Under the pieces are notes generated by a model. That model saw only the letters and a list, made by a program, of their open reading frames with translations, had not been told where the DNA came from and searched no databases. Shown piece by piece: positions 46,758 through 58,500 of a stretch of DNA of 64,000 bases. Location: positions 1-64,000 of the forward strand of contig MU119359.1 in the NCBI GenBank assembly GCA_014904845.1, written 5' to 3'. Within the stretch, counting starts at the first letter, position 1. Each line of letters begins with the position of its first letter. The position numbers were made by a program, and so were the translations under genes. The stretch comes from Acephala macrosclerotiorum (Eukaryota > Ascomycota > Leotiomycetes > Helotiales > Mollisiaceae).

Positions 46758-48188
46758 GATGTTGATGGTGTTGTCGCATGGACTCGATGATTTCGTAAAC
46801 CACTTCGCAACGTAAGAAATGGTGTTGGTCAGCAATGGACTGCCGACACACTGCGGAATGAATGAGAAATGCTCGCCTCCTTGAGATCAGGAGGCCAGCA
46901 TTGATGCGCCGTGCTGATTGAGGACTGGGACAATTGAGGTCGTCGTGGTGAGGCAAACACGGGCTTCGCTGACTGCGGAGATAAGATACTAGGCCCGAAG
47001 TAGTATCTCCACGACTTCACCACTTCTTCAAGTACAGATGCCTCATAAAAGTCTCACTGGTGTCTTCAACGCCAGGTATCCGACGTATCCGACGTCAAGA
47101 TGTCTAACAAGGTCTACTCGAGTATCTCTCGATGGAACACTTCTCGAAGGTCTCGATCTCATGGAAGATGTTTTAGCAGCAACACCGTTCCGTTCGAGTT
47201 CAAGTCAGGTCCAGCCCGTTGCACGCGGACTCCTGCACCAAGAAAAATCACCGTCCGGTTCCTGAACCAGGAGAGGACCGAAGCTATCAGTTCAACGGCA
47301 CAGGAGAACAATAAGGACAGCGTTTAGGCAGATATCACGATGCCAGAAATATACATAACGCTGTACCACCAGAATCCTCGGATGGGGAGGACTCGGTGGC
47401 TGGGAGAAGAGGGGAATACCTGTAGATCATCGAGAAATCTTCTACCTTCGTACATCAAGTGGGATGATAGATCAGGGCCTGGACCTGGACAAGATCGTGC
47501 AGTTTCTTCTGCAGCCTTCTCTTTGCTGTGGCTCCCCGTGTCTTTCTCTCCATAGGCCGCCACCTTGTCCTGCAGCAGGGGATATATCTTGGAACTTAAA
47601 CACACTGCCTCATCTGCAATTCGGTCCCTTTCAGCCTCCCTCTCCGTCCCAGGGTTTCTTTTATATTATTGACTCGAGAAGAAGAGTTAGAGTGAGTTTG
47701 ATTGTTGAAGAAACTTCAAGTCAGATGTAACGTGCTTGCTTTTCCACCTCCACTCACTTCTGACCAGGGTCAGGGTCCTCGCTTCTTCCCTCTGACGTAG
47801 ATGGCGTACTTTTCCTGTAGATACCAAGCAACAGCAGACATTTACAACCAACAACCTCCTCCAAGCCAACAGTCACCTAATGAACATTGTCTTACGCCAT
47901 TCCCAATAGGACCCTGAACATCAGCCGCACGAGGATTCTGCGGGTTTGTGTGATGCGGGCGCATTTAGTGAGTTCTCCATGCTGCAAATGCAAGCTGAGG
48001 AACATGATAGATCTGATTCTTGGCCTTCACATTTCCTTTCCGCTCGCCTCTACTCTGGTCTTGACCTGACACTAATTTATGATATCTAATTTAGGTTCTA
48101 TCGCCGACTATCAGCTCTAGTTTCCTCTCAGACACAAAGCCTTAACACTCCTAGTCCTGGCGCAAAGAAAGCTAGACATTAGGGGGCC
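46758..48188. other. Divergent intergenic region, nothing recognised
   Basis: Upstream of both the Zn2Cys6 gene (-) and the histidine kinase gene (+). A direct ATCCGACGT repeat lies at 47077-47094. ORFs here are short and overlap on both strands. Confidence 0.4.
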
Positions 48189-51100
48189 ATGGCGCCCGTT
48201 GCATCCACAATGGCATTGTCCCATGTGGAGGGGGTATCAGACAGTGCTCGTGCAAGAGAGTTATACAAGTATATACCTTCCCACCTGCAGTCCAAGTCGT
48301 CCTGAAATCGACGCGGAGTTCTATGCAAAGGTACTGACAAATCTATCTGCAGGTACTACCAGCCGAATGCTCCCGTCAACCAAGACACCTGCTTTCCTGC
48401 CCCACCTTCGCAATCAACCTCCCCTTCCGAGGATATTGAACAGCCATCAGATGTCAACATCAGATCAAATGTCACTTCCTCCAAAATCTCCTCACCAGAC
48501 ACGGCCCTGACAGCCTTCTGTCAATTAACAACATGGAGGACCGGCGCACAAAGAGCCATGATCAGGTATGGCTCTGCTCTGCATAAAGGAAATATAGGAG
48601 CCTGACTGGTTCAAGTGTAATAGATGCAGAGACACAATACTTTATTGCAGAGAGCACAAAGACAGTTGACCTAGTTGACAACACCAAACATGCACCAGGG
48701 GACGATATATGGATGGGTTGTGGAAGTGTTGCCAAGGCTGGGCGGCTTTGCGAGAGGTATGCACTGCATCCAATCTCTCCTGCCATAAACTAATGCGAGC
48801 CCAGGACCATTGCCGTTGCACCTCAGAAGGCAGGTGGGAAGTACCCATGCTTCATCGTCAACGATCTGAGCCAAGACGAACGATTCAACACTCTACCCTT
48901 TGTGACCGGAGCACCGCATCTGAAATTCTATGCCGGCGTACCATTGATCACCAAGCGCGGCATACCAATCGGCAGCTTGTTTGTTGTGGACGACAGGATC
49001 GGCCATGGAATGTCAGATGAGAAGATCCATTTTATGGGAACGATGGCGACCACGATCATGCGACACATGGAAATGGTTCGAGAGGTAGAGGAGCATCGTC
49101 GCGGGATGAAGATGTCTCGCGCTCTAGCTTCGTTCGTGGAAGGCCGCTCGGAGCTCGTAGAAGCAGAAGCAAATACCGAAGAGACGGAAGGCACAAAGAT
49201 TGCTGGCCAGTTCGAGCCTGAGTCTGGAATCATCCGGACACGATCAAGAGGGTCGACAAGAGACTCTGTGAGGGGATCTGCAAGAGGCTCCTATACATCT
49301 GCTATCAGCTCAATTCACAGCAGCGATCGAAGGGAAAAGGAGTACTCTGCTGCTTTATCAAAGACAGAGCAAGCTATCATGACAGCTCACGCGAACGAAT
49401 TGACCGAGTCACCAGCTTCACGCCCAGAACTGGAGGCTGCTTCTCAACCCAGCTCATTTGGAGCAACAAGCATTAGTGTGTCATCGGCTCATGGTACTTA
49501 CGACCAAGGCCTGACTCCTGGCGGCGATGATGTTTCGGAAGCATCTTCGATGAAACTATTGTTCTCTCGGTCTGCAAACTTAATACGAGAAGCATTTGAG
49601 GTAGATGGAGGAGCAGTTTTCTATGACGCACAAACAGGTTTCAGTAGCAATATGAGCCATCCCAGAGCTGGAGATCCCTTGCTGCCAGAGGATAGCTTGA
49701 CTGAAAGCGCAGCTGACAGTTATACTAGCGGGGATGACTTGTACTTTCCAGGCACTACCAATTCAGATGGCGAAGCTAAGGCAAATGTTCAATCGCAAGT
49801 TCTACGAAGCAGTTCCCCAAATTTGGCTGACGGCAGCTTTTCGAGGACAACTGGGAGCGGCCATAAGGCTGTTGAAATACTGGGCTTCTCAACACCAGAA
49901 GCTGCATCGATTCACGGCGAATCGCTGCCCGGTCCGCAATCGTTCAGTCCGTTCTCCGAAAAGGCATTGCATATTCTTCTACGCCGATATCCGAGAGGAA
50001 AGTTATGGACGTTTGACTCGGATGGAGCTATCTCCTCCTCGTCTGAGGAGGAGGGATTAAAGCCCCTCTCTCAAGACCCCACGCAGAGAAGCAAAGATAT
50101 CCACAAACGAAGAGCTCGGAGCAAGAAGACCAAGACCGACGCGCTGTTCCTATCGAAACAATTCCCTGGTGCTCGACAAATTCTGTTCGTTCCTCTGTGG
50201 GACGCATCGCGGTCTCGATGGTTGAGCGGGTGCTTCGCTTGGTCAACTGAACCTACGAGGATTCTTTCGAGACAGAATGAGCTTGCGTTTTTGACTGCGT
50301 TTGGAAATTCGGTCATGGCTGAATGGGCGAGAATTGATACGGAGATTGCGGATCAGAAGAAGAGTGATTTCATTGGAAGCATATCTCACGAGTTACGTTC
50401 ACCACTGCATGGCATTCTTGCGAGCGCGGAGTTCTTAGCAGAGACATCATCGGGATGGGCAAAAGGGTTGGTCGAAACGATTGACAGTTGTGGCAGAACC
50501 CTTCTTGATACCATTGTGAGTTGCTTCCGCTGTCTAACAGGAAAAGTACACAATCTCTGTTTCTAGGCTAACCATTCTCAGAATCACATTCTCGACTACT
50601 CCAAAATCAACCATTTCGAGAAGAATTGGCATAGAAGCAAACGCACCGACCGACGTCCAAAGAATGGTTCGAACAGCGGCAGTCTCCCTCTTCGACAATC
50701 CGATCTTCCAATGCTCAGCTTATACCAAAATATTGACATTTCTGTGTTGTGCGAGGAGGTCGTGGAAAGTGTCTTCGCTGGCCATGTCTTTCAAAATGTT
50801 ACAGCCCAGAGCTTTGATATGGTACCTGGTGCCCGAGGCAAAATGTCCGATGTCGGGCGGCCATCTTCGGATGAAGTGCTGGATCGTCGACAAGTTCACC
50901 ACTCAGGCGTGGTCGTCATCCTTGACGTCGAATCTCAAAACTACCACTTCAATACACAACCTGGAGCTCTTCGACGCCTCATCATGAACCTTCTCGGCAA
51001 TGCATTAAAGTACACATCGCATGGTTATGTTTGCATCAAGCTCCAGGCCTCGGAGATGGAAGACTTCCATAACTCACCATCGACCACTAGTGAGAGCGTG

Positions 51101-52779
51101 CCGAGGTCTTTGATCACTTTGTCAGTCACGGACACCGGGAAAGGCATATCTGCTGAATTCCTTCGCTCGAAACTCTTCACGCCATTCGCACAAGAGAACT
51201 CGCTTTCAAGTGGAACTGGTCTGGGTTTGTCCATTGTCAGAAAGATTGTTTCTCTCCTGGAAGGTGACATCACAATCGACAGTGAGGTCGGCCGTGGTAC
51301 ACGTGAGCTCCCCAGTACACTCGACATATACATTTACTAACCAATCCAGGTGTTCGAGTGACTCTTCCACTACTTCGTGAGATGCCAAGAGGTGCGGAAT
51401 CCTCAAGTTCTTCCAACACGACCAGATCCATCGTCGCACAGCGAGACACAGATCAATCAATCACCGAACTTCGCACTAGAGTTATCGGACAGAAAGTCTC
51501 TCTCCATGGCTTCGACATCAACACACCAGATCCTGTATACAAACACATGGCTCGACTCCTCAAAACATCTGTCGCAAGCTTCTTGACCAAGTGGTACGGG
51601 ATGGCCATCGTGCCTCTAGGTCAGACAGCCGATGTCATTGTCTGCAATGAGACCACCCCAGCTGAGCTTCAGTCACTTGCATTGCAAATCCCCAAAAAGA
51701 AAGGCAATCCCTCCATCGTTGTCCTTTGCGCCCACGACACAAGATTCGACCACACCCCACACCCCGAAGATGCCAGATGCAACATCAGCTATGTCGCGAA
51801 ACCCGTGGGCCCCTTGAAGCTCGCAAAAGCGATCACCTCCTGCCTCGACGGTGTCCCACCAAGCGCAACCCCCGGCATCGATTCAGCACTCTCACACACC
51901 CACGGAAATTCTCCTGAGAATAGCGACCTAAGTGCAACCTTTGACTCACTGACAATGAGTCCCCAAGGCGGAGAAGTCCTAGACAACACTCGAATGGCAT
52001 CCGATAGCTTGAATGCCCGAAAAGCCCTCGAGAGCCCAACTCCCAATGCGCTGGTGGAAAAGTCCCAGGAATTCCCATTCCCCTCGCCCCTTCCCGCTGT
52101 CAACGAAACCCCAGAATTCCCGCACAACAAAACTATGCCAGCCACTAAAGAATCACTCAAATCATTTGCTACCTCCAGCAACCCAGCGGCATCCCAGACA
52201 TTCACCTCAATCGAGACATCCACCGCAACCCACACCATCCCGTCCTCAACAAAAATCGAATCTCCGACAATGCTGCTGGTAGATGACAATCACATCAATC
52301 TGAAATTGCTGTCAACATATCTCAACCGCCGCAATTTTGCAGTAGTCCACCAAGCGCAAAACGGCCTTGAAGCCGTGAAAATGTTCGATGCGAGACCAGA
52401 AGCTTATGATATAATATTCATGGACATCACGATGCCGATTCTAGACGGATTCGGCGCAACTCACCAAATCCGCTCCATTGAAGAGTCCCGACGAAAGAGG
52501 TACAATGAAACTATACTACAGGAAGGGCCTGTGCCGTTTAACTTGGAGGCAGCGGGGCTATTAAAGAGTGGGAAGGTAGTGGGAGGGGGAGAAGAGGGAA
52601 TAGGAGGGAAAGCGGCGCTGATCATTGCATTCACGGGAAGGAGTAGTATGGAAGATCAGGCGGAGGCGGTGAGGGTGGGGATTGATTTGTTTATGACGAA
52701 GCCGGTGGCGTTTAAAGAAGTCGGAAAGATCATAGACAATTGGACGGCAAATCGGGAGAGGGGGGAGGAGAGGAGTTGA
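48189..52779 (+). CDS. Hybrid histidine kinase with GAF sensor and receiver domain
   Basis: Six exons: 48189-48268, 48353-48565, 48616-48756, 48805-50515, 50582-51302 and 51350-52779, closing in phase for 1431 aa. The N-terminus (ARARELYKYYQPNAPVNQDT) leads to a GAF-like domain (ISVIDAETQYFIAES, GCGSVAKAGRLCERTIAV, FYAGVPLITKRGIPIGSLFV). A long Ser-rich linker follows. The kinase H-box SHELRSPLHGIL has its histidine at about residue 673. ATPase boxes are complete: N box LLGNALKYTS, G1 TDTGKGIS, G2 GTGLGLSIVRKIV. The C-terminal receiver has the Asp pair in LLVDDNHINLKLL (1267-1268), phospho-acceptor Asp1314 (FMDITMPILDGF) and Lys1406 (TKPVAF). It should feed a phosphorelay through an HPt protein; the stimulus is unknown. 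Intron 2 uses an AAG acceptor at 48613-48615. Confidence 0.9.
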
Positions 52780-53147
52780 GGAACGCGGGTTTGGATGGAA
52801 CAGGCTGTGGGCTATTTGTGTGGATTTAGACATGGGCATTGTCATAGGCATCGTGGGACATTGCATTGTGGGAGTATGGGGCTTTGGCATTCTGCGGCGT
52901 TGCGATTGATACCCTGTTACAAGACGGGCGGGGTGGGATGTGAAAATATATGCATAGAGATGAATGTGAATGATACCAAAGACATATTTTAAATATCCCG
53001 ATGAACGTGGGCGATTAGATTTGCTCATTTCGTGGTATTATTACTTCCTCCATTATCAACATCGTCTTTGTCTAACTTGTTCCCAAAACGCCAGCTCAAT
53101 GTCCCACATATCCCAAGATATTCACCGATTACTATCATTCGCGTCGT
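52780..53147. other. Convergent 3' flank, nothing recognised
   Basis: Short interval between the ends of the histidine kinase and the AhpC/TSA-like gene. Probably untranslated regions. Confidence 0.4.
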
Positions 53148-53833
53148 TCAGCCAAATACCTTCCCCCAAATTACCCCCAAGGCGCTAATCTTTCTATAGA
53201 CCCTATGAACCCTCTTCTTCCCCTCCAGCTTTGCCTGGACATTCTCCCACACCTGCTCAAGTTCCGGTCTATCTTTTGCTCCGCCAAGATTCATCTGCCC
53301 AGTTGTAAGCTTATGTTCACTTCCCGTCTCTACTCCTTGTCCACAGTCTCTCTTCAAAGGGAATGAAAGTACTCACCATGCTCGGAACAATAGCCCATCT
53401 TTCCAAAACTTCGCCCGAGGCAGTCTGAACAAGGATGGCAGGCTGAGCCATCCCATGTGGATACCCTTTCTTCTCCGAAATCGCAACATCCAAAAACCCC
53501 TTCGCCTTCAAATGTTCCGCCAGCTCATTCTCAGGATCGACGATCGCTTCCCCTGTATATCCGGAAGCCTTCCTCGTCTCAGCAAGGAAATTCGGAGGTT
53601 CAGCTGTTGCGATGACGACTTTTCCGCCGGAGGCTTCGATGGCGGGGGTGAGGGAGGAGAGGGTGCGGAGGTAGGCCATGCAGAAGGGGCACCAGTGTCC
53701 GCGGAAAACTGGGGGATTATTAGTGGGTGGATGGAGGGGAGTAGAGGGGAGGGAGAGACGAACAGACGAGGAAGACGAATTTATGGGCTGAGAGGAGGGA
53801 GCGGTATTTCTCGACTGGGGATTGGGTGTCCAT
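53148..53833 (-). CDS. AhpC/TSA-like thioredoxin-fold protein
   Basis: Exons 53833-53764, 53708-53377 and 53294-53148 give 182 aa. The N-terminus (MDTQSPVEKYRSLLSAHKF) joins across the first intron to FFRGHWCPFCMAYLRTLSSL, so a CxxC pair lies at residues 30 and 33 at the start of a thioredoxin-fold helix. The downstream pattern IEASGGKVVIATAEPP, ETRKASGYTGEAIVDPENEL and GMAQPAILVQTASGEVLERW matches the AhpC/TSA-2 family of fungal peroxiredoxin-like proteins. The last exon is amphipathic and basic (RPELEQVWENVQAKLEGKKR). Probable activity is thiol-dependent redox or peroxide reduction, likely cytosolic because no signal peptide is present. The substrate is not known. Confidence 0.82.
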
Positions 53834-54719
53834 CTCGAGACTTAAGTTTATACGAAGAGGGATTACGATAAGGCTGTTGTATTGATGGAATCCAGAAGGC
53901 TAGAAATTGAAGGATGAGAAGGTTGTTTGGGAGTGTTGTTGCCAGAGACAATATGCTTCACCCCTCCACAGACGTCCTCATATATATATATTCAATCCCC
54001 GAGACCACATCGCAAATCTGAACCCCGTGCTCCTCCGACTTCCTCCCTCTCATCTCATTATTCAGCCTCGCGCACCTCGCATCGATGCCAAATATTCAAC
54101 AACATAAATCAAATCTTCCCACCGTTTGGCGGGAGCATCACGTAACCTACCACTTGCCGAATTTCCGCATGTCAGCTCAGCCATTCAAAGAGAAGGAGAG
54201 GAATTCAAATTCATGAATAGTAAGCATGTAATTGGAATCATAGGTACGATATGCAGGAACAGTTGTTCTGCGATTGGTTGACGAGATTACGAGGCTGTGA
54301 AGGATGCGTGATATTGGAGATGATCTGTCATAATTTTGAGCGACTTCGTCCGAGTTCGTGCGAGGGGTCGGTGTCGGTGGTTCAGGAAGACCGGTGGGTG
54401 TGATGCAGAGTGCAGAGTGCAGATGCGAATGCGAGGTTGAGAACGAAAAGATATTATGTTTCGTCAGGACTAGAGATTTGTAAGATGAGGCAGGAGATTG
54501 AAAATAGGAAGGAAAAGGTATTAAATTGTCGGGGGCCAACTTTAACGCGCAAGAAGCGATGATCACTAAACTTCAGTGCAGGACTCGCTAAAAGAATCTC
54601 TCGATCCAATCAATTGCTTGACGACTGCACATCGAGATTTCATTGAATGGGGAAGACAAATCCATTCATTGCTTTGTGTCTGAGTTGACTTGGTGAGTTG
54701 AAATCTTATTATTCCATTA
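53834..54719. other. Intergenic, nothing recognised
   Basis: Upstream of the AhpC/TSA-like gene. A TATATATATA run lies at 53980-53990. The minus ORF 54566-54177 has no protein-like motifs. Confidence 0.4.
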
Positions 54720-55865
54720 TCATGAAGCTTCTCCAATATCGTGGATCCCTTTGAGGCTTTGATGCTTCCCACACTCGAGCAGAATAGTTTTCTCTGCGCA
54801 TTGCTCAACCAAGTCTTCACTCCTCTCAGACACCATACTACTCTCGATATTTGCTTGTCCTTCTCCGCGTTGCAATAACCAAGGCACCAATAGTAATCGA
54901 ACAGTCGCAAATGCCAACAAGCCCAGGATTCCCACCCAGGTGATCGCCAGAATTGCGAGCATGACTGTGTAGAAATGCTATGGCGACTTCTCCCGGATGT
55001 AGATGTGCTGCCCTCGACAAAAACAGTAGCGTAAAAGTCCGTTCCATTCGGGACCAATATTCAGACACAAGATATGCTCTTGAAAGATGCCCCAGATTCG
55101 TCCTTAGGCAAATGAGTGAGAAAGAGTGCCCTGACTCGACCGTCAATTTTTGCGCAAGACCCTTAGATGCCTCAATCTCCGCAATCCCCTTATATCTGCG
55201 CGCATATGATCCGGGCGGGGTAAGAGCCCCCTTCCCACCGGAAAGAAGATCGGAAGTAATGCGATGGTGCAAAGCGTATACACGTAGATGATAAATCCGC
55301 CAACGACGGTACCACAGATCCAAGCAGTGGCACGAATGGAGTTGTGGAAGGACTGTGCCCAAAACGGAGGCCATGTGTGATGAAGTCCCGTGTCACGAAG
55401 GACTTTCAAATCGGCGAGGTTCATGTATAGCATGCAGGCGCAGTAAACGATGCCAACAATGAAGTGGGCTCCGGCGTAGAATGGTGTGTCTAGCTTGAAC
55501 AAGTCACTCACCAGAATGTGAGCGTTCTCCCATCTCATCGACATCAAAGCCGACCAAACAATTTTCAGAATTGTTATCAGTCCCGTGTAGTGAATGACCC
55601 GAAGCACATCGTACACCATGCGGAGCATGATCCCGAGTGACCAAACGCTGGCGAGGATGTGGAAGCCGAGCGCGAGGGGGTTGAGAACTGCGGCTTCATC
55701 CCTAGATACGTGCATGTAGAGATTGAGCATCCAGAGGATCGAGGTGCATAAGCGGGCCCAGCGATTGTCGATATAGAAGATTGCCATTGCGAATGATGTC
55801 GAAGTGTGGGAAGTCGCAGGCGTGCTGAATTGGCTCGACTCGAGATTGAGGAGACATTTTGGCAT
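54720..55865 (-). CDS. Multipass membrane protein of unknown family, splice model tentative
   Basis: The first exon (55865-55284) holds several hydrophobic segments (RLCTSILWMLNLYMHV, LALGFHILASVWSLGIMLRM, YAGAHFIVGIVYCACMLYMN, WICGTVVGGFIIY). The frame then ends at a basic tail unless it is spliced. A 53-nt intron with donor GTGTAT at 55283 and an AAG acceptor gives exon 55230-55141 (GALTPPGSYARRYKGIAEIE, ASKGLAQKLT). A second intron then leads to 54977-54720, which contains a strong transmembrane helix (MLAILAITWVGILGLLAFAT) and a soluble tail. This model closes in phase at 309 aa with about five or six helices. The unspliced alternative ends at 55143. Function unknown. Confidence 0.55.
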
Positions 55866-56065
55866 GTTCAAATGCACAAGAGGATGAAGATCAAAGAAAA
55901 CCCTGATTTGCTGCAAGGAAGGAAGGCTCAAGGTGCCGCTGAGATTCTGATGCGGAAAGATTATGAAGGTGAGGCGCAAAGGAGGAAAGAACGAGGCGTC
56001 GCCGAGGAAATCTAAAGCCCCTCAAGATATCCCATTAGTTTTGGGACATTGTACCTCTCATATTC

Positions 56066-56374
56066 TCAAGATCGATAGCCAGGTATTTGGTTCCATTCTT
56101 CCCAGCTCTCTCCAACCGGTATCTCGATCCCCTCTTTCTCATCTACCGACAATGAACGATCCAATCGCCCTGAGATGACTCGTTGTCCTCCTTCTAGAGG
56201 CAATTCACGTTCGAACACATACTGATCTGCGGGTGCGGTCTCAATAGGAGAGTTTCTTATGGCAGCTCGCTTGGCTTGACGTTTGGAAATGAAGTGGTTC
56301 ACAAATTATTTTAGAAGTGATGGACGTCGCTGGACGTAAACGACACCGTTGTGATAATGACGACGACCGCACAT
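56066..56374 (-). pseudogene. Small ORF interrupted by one in-frame TAA
   Basis: From ATG 56374 the frame reads MCGRRHYHNGVVYVQRRPSL, then LLK and TAA at 56308-56306. It goes on in the same frame with FVNHFISKRQAKRAAIRNSP, QYVFERELPLEGGQRVISGR, DRSLSVDEKEG and ESWEEWNQIPGYRS to a stop at 56066-56068. The coding character on both sides of the stop is alike (basic first half, acidic end), so this looks like a 102-residue protein gene with one nonsense change. An intron could remove the stop, but I found no good donor. Family not recognised. Confidence 0.4.
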
Positions 56375-56719
56375 GATGATGTCTGGTGTTGACTCGTTGG
56401 AATGTATTTGGCGTGTATGGCGTTCTCGAGAAGTATTGGTATGACCTTGATGGTCTGTTCTGGATAGGGAGGGTCATTCAAAGGATACTTCCTGGATATA
56501 TATCCTCATACATCCCGTATTTGAAACATCAACACATCACCAGCACACGTAACACGTACACGGCCGCCCTAAGGTGCTCATGCCACGAATAACATGATCG
56601 TCAATGTGCAGTACAAAGTATCAACATTTCCTGAAGGAGTCGAGTTTGCGCAGCTCCCGTGATGTCAGACGCTTGAGTGTACGCAACCACGGACATCTCG
56701 GCTGTAAGCAATCCGGCCC
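56375..56719. other. Intergenic, nothing recognised
   Basis: Lies between the small interrupted ORF and the TA-flanked inverted-repeat element. No protein-like ORF and no clear repeat. Confidence 0.35.
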
Positions 56720-56721
56720 TA

Positions 56722-57202
56722 CAGTAACGCGTCATGAGTCTGAGCCATTTAAGCGAAACGCGCCTAAAACGCGTGAATCGCGACTTAATCACTTTCAAAA
56801 AAAACTATATTCTAGTTTATAAAATCTTACATCTTTTCGGTGCAAGATACTTTCGAACATAAGAAATTTTTCTGTCTCTTTGAATTTTGTTTTATAATAA
56901 ATGTTCTCGAGTAATAATTGTTTTAAAATGCTAAAGCGCGAGCGACTAGATTTTACACGTTAAATTGGCCGTTTTTCGGTTATTTTAGACACTTCTTATT
57001 CGATCGCTCGGCATGCGAGCGCTATATCCACGGCCTAGAATCCCTTTAGAGACGAGAAACAACTCTTTAAAGCCTGTTTAGCGATGCAATTATTATATTT
57101 ACACATGTTGTGGTTCTAAAGATATCGGTCTTAGAAAAGGAGGCAAAATGGCCATTTTTGGTGGGGTTTTCGCTTATGGCTCAGACTCTTGACGTGGCAC
57201 TG
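56722..57202. mobile_element. 481-bp TA-flanked MITE with long terminal inverted repeats
   Basis: The left end (CAGTAACGCGTCATGAGTCT, then GAGCCATTTAAGCGAAA) matches the reverse complement of the right end (CAGTGCCACGTCAAGAGTCT, then GAGCCATAAGCGAAAA) over about 38 bp with few mismatches and a 2-bp gap. Each end is bordered by TA (56720-56721 and 57203-57204), the expected target duplication. The interior is AT-rich and non-coding, with an internal inverted repeat (CGCTCG..CGAGCG near 57004-57021). TA target plus ends starting CAGT suggest a non-autonomous Tc1/mariner (pogo/Fot1-like) element. Confidence 0.85.
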
Positions 57203-57204
57203 TA

Positions 57205-57605
57205 GCAATGCGACGTCCCGGAAAACGGGCTGCTAAATATGGAAGCCCTGGAAAATGAAAGAGAGGGTTGGATGCTTATGCGAATGTGAAGTCGGCTTGA
57301 TCTCCGGATATAAGAATTGTTGTTGCGTTTTTAAAGGGTGAAAATTTCATGTCAAGGGGATCGCTTCAAAATGGCTAGATTGGGATGGAGGGGTAATGGC
57401 ACACGCGGCTCGATTATAAATCTTTAAACATTATCCGCAGGCGGTGAAGAAGCATATTCCCGCCGCACTCTAAATCAATGTTCGTATTCTTCAACTCCAA
57501 CTCGGCTGAATACTCGTGACTGCTTTCAAGAGAAATTAGTCACAAAGATCAGGTCCGCCCCTCTTTTCCGTTAGCGAGCATCCCCCTTCGTCTTCATAAC
57601 TCCCA
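57205..57605. other. Intergenic right of the element
   Basis: Flank between the inverted-repeat element and the 3' end of the broken secreted-protein gene. No gene seen. Confidence 0.35.
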
Positions 57606-58500
57606 TCAGCTCAAAGCAACAGCATCAATCAAAACCACACTCCCCCCATTCCCGCCATTACGCTGCACCTCCAAAGCCGCAAACCCCAATGCCTCTCCAA
57701 TGGGCGTCCCGTTCACCGAATACCCCGCATAGCTCGTCGTTAAATGCACCTGTCTCTCTTCTTAAGTCAAACACTGCGATGATTAAAGAGCTGGTGTTGC
57801 TGGCTTTAGCATAGAAGGTCAGGGTAAGTGTTGTTGGCGTGGAGGGGAAGGCGCCGTATTGATCGAATTCGTAGATGCCGTCTGAGGGAAAGGAGACTTG
57901 GCTGTTGATGCTTGTCAGTTCGCGATCAGGTTGGAGTACAGGAAGTATATGTTAGAGAGAGGTAGATAATAATGCAGAGGCTCCTGAGTATGCAGGGCTG
58001 CCGATGGTGGGTGCATTGTACCCATAGCTGCTTTCATTGATGTTATCCTCGTTGACCTATGGGTCGAGACCGAAATCACCATTACGAAGAATGCAAGTTG
58101 GCTGAACAGAAGTTACAGTGGACATAGATATTCGAGTGATGGTAACCGTTTTTGTTGCTTGGGTAGTTTGGCAGAACGAGGTTGTTGTGGCTGGAAGCGA
58201 GGTGGTGGATGCGGGGTACAGGCAGGAGCAAGCATTGGAGAGTCGGCTTGAGCCACATGAAGTTGAGATATAGTTTGGGAGACCTGTCAAACCAGTGTTG
58301 ACGCTGGTAGTATATGTGCTGCAGAACGACGATGCGCTGTTGTGGGCGATATTATTGTAGCAATTGTTTAAATTGCAAATAGCAGATCCCACACTCACAG
58401 CGAAGCCACTCCCAGGAGGAGGATTGAGGATAAATACTGCATAATTGAAAGGGTACAGCAATGAAACGGCAGTCATGCGGGTTTGGAGCAGGACACTTTG
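57606..58500 (-). pseudogene. Broken secreted Ser/Thr-rich protein gene
   Basis: The protein-like part begins before 58430 with a hydrophobic leader and SVGSAICNLNNCYNNIAH, SFCSTYTTSVNTGLTGLPNY, CGSSRLSNACSCLYPASTT and a Thr-rich stretch to ILRNGDFGLDP. TAG follows at 58059-58057, yet the same frame continues with VNEDNINESSYGYNAPTIGS. It meets TAA at 57954-57952 and again continues (SINSQVSFPSDGIYEFDQYG, LTLTFYAKASNTSSLIIAVF). Near 57735 the coding pattern jumps frame into VHLTTSYAGYSVNGTPIGEA and ends with SVVLIDAVALS. Cys-rich head plus Thr-rich linker plus beta-rich tail suggests an extracellular glycoprotein of a fungal-specific family. Confidence 0.65.

Noticed and set aside
57004..57021. 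CGCTCG..CGAGCG palindrome considered as a separate regulatory site
   Set aside because: It lies inside the MITE and is best seen as part of that element's internal structure.
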